Source: Streptomyces sp. MMG1533
Lineage (GTDB): Bacteria > Actinomycetota > Actinomycetes > Streptomycetales > Streptomycetaceae
Direction: 5' to 3'
Length of the DNA stretch: 7,287 nucleotides
Assembly: GCF_001279775.1 (NCBI RefSeq)
Contig: NZ_LGDG01000060.1
Coordinates: 1-7,287, forward strand
Below the pieces are notes generated by a model, which did no database searches, was not told the origin of the DNA, and saw nothing but the letters and a program-made list of their open reading frames with translations. Positions 4,875-7,287 of this stretch are shown one piece after another (within the stretch, counting starts at the first letter, position 1; every line of letters begins with the position of its first letter). The position numbers were made by a program, and so were the translations under genes.

Positions 4875-6314
4875 ATGACCTCGCAGCCGACCCTCCCCAA
4901 GGCTGGTCACGACCCAGGAGCCTCCGGCGAACCCGGCCCCGGCCTCCAGGCAGGACTCAAGAACCGTCATCTCTCGATGATCGCCATCGGTGGTGTCATC
5001 GGTGCCGGACTGTTCGTCGGATCCAGCTCAGGTATCGCCACCGCGGGCCCCGGCATCCTCCTGTCCTACGCACTCGTCGGCACGCTCGTGGTGCTGGTGA
5101 TGCGGATGCTCGGCGAGATGTCCGCCGCCAACCCGACCTCGGGTTCGTTCTCCGCGCACGCCGACCGGGCGCTCGGCCCGTGGGCCGGGTTCTCCATCGG
5201 CTGGCTGTACTGGTTCTTCTGGGTCGTGGTGCTCGCGGTGGAGGCGACCGCCGGGGCCAAGATCCTCGAAGGGTGGATTCCCGCCGTACCGCAGTGGGGG
5301 TGGGCCCTCATCGTGATGGTGGTCCTCACCGCCACCAACCTCGTCTCCGTCGGTTCCTACGGCGAGTTCGAGTTCTGGTTCGCCGGGATCAAGGTCGTGG
5401 CGATCGGTGCCTTCATCGTCGTCGGCGGGCTCGCCGTCTTCGGCGTGCTGCCCGGTGCCGACAGCGACCAGGCGGGGCTCTCCAACCTCACCGACCACGG
5501 CGGCTTCCTGCCCAACGGGCCCGGCGCGATCCTCACCGGTGTGCTGCTCGTCGTCTTCTCCTTCATGGGCAGCGAGATCGCGACCCTCGCGGCCGGCGAG
5601 TCCGAGGACCCGCAGCGGGCCGTCACGAAGTCGACCAACAGCATCATCTGGCGTATCGGCGTCTTCTACCTCGGCTCGATCTTCGTCGTCGTGACGCTGC
5701 TGCCGTGGGACTCCAAGTCCATCCAGGACGACGGCTCGTACGTCGCCGCCCTCGACTCCCTGGGCATCGCGCACGCCGGTCAGATCATGAACTTCATCGT
5801 GCTGACGTCGGTGCTGTCCTGTCTCAACTCCGGGCTCTACACGGCCTCCCGCATGGCCTTCTCGCTCGGCGAGCGGGGGGACGCCCCGAAGGTGTTCGCG
5901 CGGGTCAACGGCCGGGGCGTGCCGATGGCGGCGATCCTCGCGTCGGTCGTGTTCGGTTTCGTCGCCGTCTTCTTCAACTACCTGTCCCCGGACAAGATCT
6001 TCCTCTTCCTCGTCAACTCCTCCGGTGCGGTGGCCCTGTTCGTCTGGCTGGTCATCTGCTTCTCGCAGCTGCGGATGCGGAAGATCATCCAGGCCGAGGC
6101 GCCGGAGAAGCTCGTCGTGAAGATGTGGCTGTACCCGTACCTCACCTGGGCCACGGCCGCGCTGATCGTGTTCGTCCTCGGCTACATGCTGACCGACACC
6201 GAACACGACGGCCGCGAGACCGTGGTGCTGTCGCTGCTGGTCGCGGCCGGTGTGCTCGTCATCGCCTTCGTGAAGGAGAAGGTCAAGGGCGAGCGCGCGG
6301 TCACGAAGGTCTGA
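4875..6314 (+). CDS. Amino acid permease, APC superfamily AAT family (GabP-like)
   Basis: This 479-residue, 12-TM integral membrane transporter is predicted to import an amino acid or GABA by proton symport. About 30 cytoplasmic residues precede LKNRHLSMIAIGGVIGAGLF (28-47), the hallmark AAT start. TM1 carries GVIGAGLFVGS (40-50), the substrate-binding loop region. Other family signatures are LGEM (79-82), NPTSGSF (86-92), the TM6 segment FSFMGSEIATLAAGESEDP (228-246) and NSGLYTASRM (318-327). Hydrophobic spans continue to about 466, before a basic tail ending KEKVKGERAVTKV. Length and order fit a complete gene. The N-terminus most resembles GabP, but specificity within the family (GABA, proline, aromatic or others) cannot be assigned from sequence. 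The ATG is preceded by AAAGGA with 10 nt spacing. No catabolic gene lies beside it, so context does not reveal the substrate. The transcript ends at the 6329-6359 hairpin. Confidence 0.95.
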   Translation: MTSQPTLPKAGHDPGASGEPGPGLQAGLKNRHLSMIAIGGVIGAGLFVGSSSGIATAGPGILLSYALVGTLVVLVMRMLGEMSAANPTSGSFSAHADRALGPWAGFSIGWLYWFFWVVVLAVEATAGAKILEGWIPAVPQWGWALIVMVVLTATNLVSVGSYGEFEFWFAGIKVVAIGAFIVVGGLAVFGVLPGADSDQAGLSNLTDHGGFLPNGPGAILTGVLLVVFSFMGSEIATLAAGESEDPQRAVTKSTNSIIWRIGVFYLGSIFVVVTLLPWDSKSIQDDGSYVAALDSLGIAHAGQIMNFIVLTSVLSCLNSGLYTASRMAFSLGERGDAPKVFARVNGRGVPMAAILASVVFGFVAVFFNYLSPDKIFLFLVNSSGAVALFVWLVICFSQLRMRKIIQAEAPEKLVVKMWLYPYLTWATAALIVFVLGYMLTDTEHDGRETVVLSLLVAAGVLVIAFVKEKVKGERAVTKV

Positions 6315-6328
6315 CCGCCCGCACACTT

Positions 6329-6359
6329 CGGAGGGGCCCGTGCGGTACGGGCCCCTCCG
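6329..6359. terminator. Strong bidirectional terminator hairpin
   Basis: CGGAGGGGCCCGT (6329-6341) and ACGGGCCCCTCCG (6347-6359) form a perfect 13-bp stem with a 5-nt loop. It lies 14 nt after the permease stop and 7 nt beyond the stop of the convergent minus-strand gene. It lacks a T-run, as is common in Streptomyces, and serves both convergent genes by position. Confidence 0.88.
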
Positions 6360-6366
6360 TCGTGTC

Positions 6367-7287
6367 TCACAGCACCGTGAAGCTGTCCCTGACCTTTGCG
6401 AACGTCTCGAGGGCCTGCGTCTCGGCGTCCGGCTGGTACCAGGTGTTGATCTGGTACGACTTCCCGTTCTCGTTGAAGCCCAGGAGCCGGGCGTGCCAGG
6501 GGACGCCCTCCAGGGTGAAGGTGTACTCCCAGACGACCGCCGGGTTGCCGCGGAACGTCGTCTCCTCCAGGCGGATCTTCCGGTAGTCCCTGCCCTGGTG
6601 GGCGTTCTGTTCCGAGGTCCGCCAGGTCTCCATCAGGTCGCCGCGGGCGAGGGAGGACTTGGCGGCGAGCTCCTGTTTGCCGTCCGGGGACGTGTAGTGC
6701 ACCTCGGCGCCCGTCTTGATGTCCCGCCGCCAGCCGGCCGGCGTCGCCCACGCGAACCCGCCCGCCTCCCGGTGCGCGCCCGGCGGCAGGCTCTGCGGCC
6801 TCGACGTGCCCTCGACGGTGGGCGACGGGCTGTCGCTCGGGGTGGCGGACGGGGACTGCGCGGAGGAGGCCGACGAGGCCCCTCCCGCCCGGTTGTCGTC
6901 GGGCGATCCGTTCGTCGCCGCGAGGACGATCGCGACGACGACGCTCGCGGCGACCACGCCGATGGCGGCGATCAGGCCCGTACGACGTCCCGCGCGCCGC
7001 CTGCGCCGGGGGTCCGCCGGGAGGGCGGGGCCGGGGAGTTCGCCGGGCGGCATGGGGAGGGGAGCCGGGGTGGGAGAGGGGCGCCGTTCGGTCTCCGCCT
7101 GGGCGCGGACGAGCGAGACGCCGGTGACGGTGGTGGCGGTGGTGGCGGCGGTCGTGGCGGCCCTGTGGGGTGCGGCGGGTGCGAGGGGTTCTGCGGGCGC
7201 GTGGGGTCCTGCGGATGCATGGTGTCCTGCGGGCACGTGGGGCTCTGCGGGTGTGGCGGGGGGGGGGGCCGCGGGGGTGGGGGCGGG
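6367..7287 (-). CDS. C-terminal part of a single-pass membrane protein, possibly a Ser/Thr protein kinase
   Basis: The frame is open to the right edge, so the GTG at 7236 need not be the start; about 306 residues are visible. Numbering from that GTG, residues 1-76 are Pro/Ala/Thr-rich and likely cytoplasmic. RRRRRAGRR (77-85) precedes one membrane span (about 87-107), implying C-terminus outside. A Ser/Pro/Thr-rich linker (110-150) leads to a folded external domain (about 155-289). That domain contains FAWATPAGWRRD (161-172), VHYTSPDGKQEL (179-190), GNPAVVWEYTF (230-240) and a final ALETFAKVRDSFTVL. Streptomyces Ser/Thr kinases often end in this plan: Pro-rich juxtamembrane region, one TM, Ser/Thr linker and an extracytoplasmic domain with PxGW and YxSPDG. 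Other membrane proteins share it. No kinase motif is visible, since that domain would lie off the edge. The gene converges on the permease. Confidence 0.85.
   Translation of the reverse strand, partial: PAPTPAAPPPATPAEPHVPAGHHASAGPHAPAEPLAPAAPHRAATTAATTATTVTGVSLVRAQAETERRPSPTPAPLPMPPGELPGPALPADPRRRRRAGRRTGLIAAIGVVAASVVVAIVLAATNGSPDDNRAGGASSASSAQSPSATPSDSPSPTVEGTSRPQSLPPGAHREAGGFAWATPAGWRRDIKTGAEVHYTSPDGKQELAAKSSLARGDLMETWRTSEQNAHQGRDYRKIRLEETTFRGNPAVVWEYTFTLEGVPWHARLLGFNENGKSYQINTWYQPDAETQALETFAKVRDSFTVL
7162..7251 (-). repeat. Five imperfect tandem 18-bp repeats coding a Pro/Ala hexapeptide
   Basis: Within the partial membrane-protein gene the residues read PAEPHV, PAGHHA, SAGPHA, PAEPLA and PAAPHR in succession, each from 18 bp. 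The DNA on the plus strand repeats a TCCTGCGGG-like core with the same period. The copies are diverged, so this is an old or degenerate array. It gives a flexible, extended cytoplasmic spacer before the membrane span. Confidence 0.7.
7258..7287 (+). repeat. G-rich tract: 11-G homopolymer and G-quadruplex-type runs
   Basis: An uninterrupted run of 11 G (7258-7268) is followed by runs of 5 G (7273-7277), 5 G (7279-7283) and 3 G reaching the edge (7285-7287). The spacers are 4, 1 and 1 nt. It lies inside the minus-strand coding frame, where it encodes mostly Pro with Ala and Thr. The four runs satisfy the usual G-quadruplex pattern on the plus strand. The homopolymer is also a likely slippage or sequencing-error site. 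Confidence 0.75.

Noticed and set aside
5028..6326. Long minus-strand open frame opposite the permease
   Set aside because: Its product is rich in Asp, Glu, Gly, Arg and His with no recognisable domain, while the plus strand encodes a complete 12-TM permease.
5180..6586. Plus-strand open frame running through the permease into the following gene
   Set aside because: It is a +1-type shadow, Arg-rich and of low complexity. It crosses the terminator and overlaps two well-supported genes.
7125..7160. GTGGTGGCG-type short repeats in the membrane-protein gene
   Set aside because: They encode an Ala/Thr-rich low-complexity stretch and show no regular period beyond codon bias.
1..7287. Search for a defence island, biosynthetic cluster, prophage or insertion sequence
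   Set aside because: No transposase, integrase, toxin-antitoxin, restriction, CRISPR or biosynthetic motif is seen. All confident genes belong to ordinary actinomycete chromosomal families.

Overview
The window looks like ordinary high-GC actinomycete chromosome, most likely Streptomyces. The signs are strong G/C third-position bias, frequent GTG starts, TAGRRT-type -10 hexamers, a WXG100 gene pair, an actinobacterial-type RpiB (Glu in the GNGEQ motif) and a Nei-type glycosylase beginning PEGHTIHR. I see no phage, IS, CRISPR, tRNA or rRNA. I also see no convincing undescribed multi-gene system; the interest lies in details of known families and in the intergenic regions.

Layout, left to right. 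Positions 1-1831 are all minus strand. A membrane-anchored SpoIIE/PP2C-type phosphatase (635-1831) is followed by a WXG100-family protein whose signature Trp is replaced by Phe (159-485). After that comes the start of a second small protein that runs off the left edge (1-80) and is probably a WXG100 partner. A divergent region with a dyad and direct repeat (about 1832-1993) separates the phosphatase from a plus-strand Eis-like N-acetyltransferase (1994-3223). This gene converges, with a 7-base gap, on a minus-strand Nei/Fpg glycosylase (3231-4040). Upstream of the glycosylase on the same strand is rpiB (4160-4645), separated from it by a hairpin-bearing gap. Divergent from rpiB is a 12-TM GabP-like amino acid permease (4875-6314), with two adjacent hairpins in its upstream region. 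The permease ends at a strong 13-bp terminator hairpin, shared with a convergent minus-strand gene that is cut by the right edge (6367-7287). That gene encodes a single-pass membrane protein with a secreted C-terminal domain, possibly the C-terminal part of a Ser/Thr protein kinase.

How the genes relate. rpiB and nei1 are adjacent in Mycobacterium tuberculosis too (Rv2465c, Rv2464c), close to tig-clpP1-clpP2. The window is therefore probably the equivalent actinobacterial core neighbourhood, with the acetyltransferase, phosphatase and WXG100 genes placed between nei and an expected tig-clp block beyond the left edge. That block is a prediction, not something visible here. The phosphatase and WXG100 genes may be co-transcribed. 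The other genes have unrelated housekeeping roles: pentose phosphate isomerisation, oxidised-base repair and amino acid uptake.
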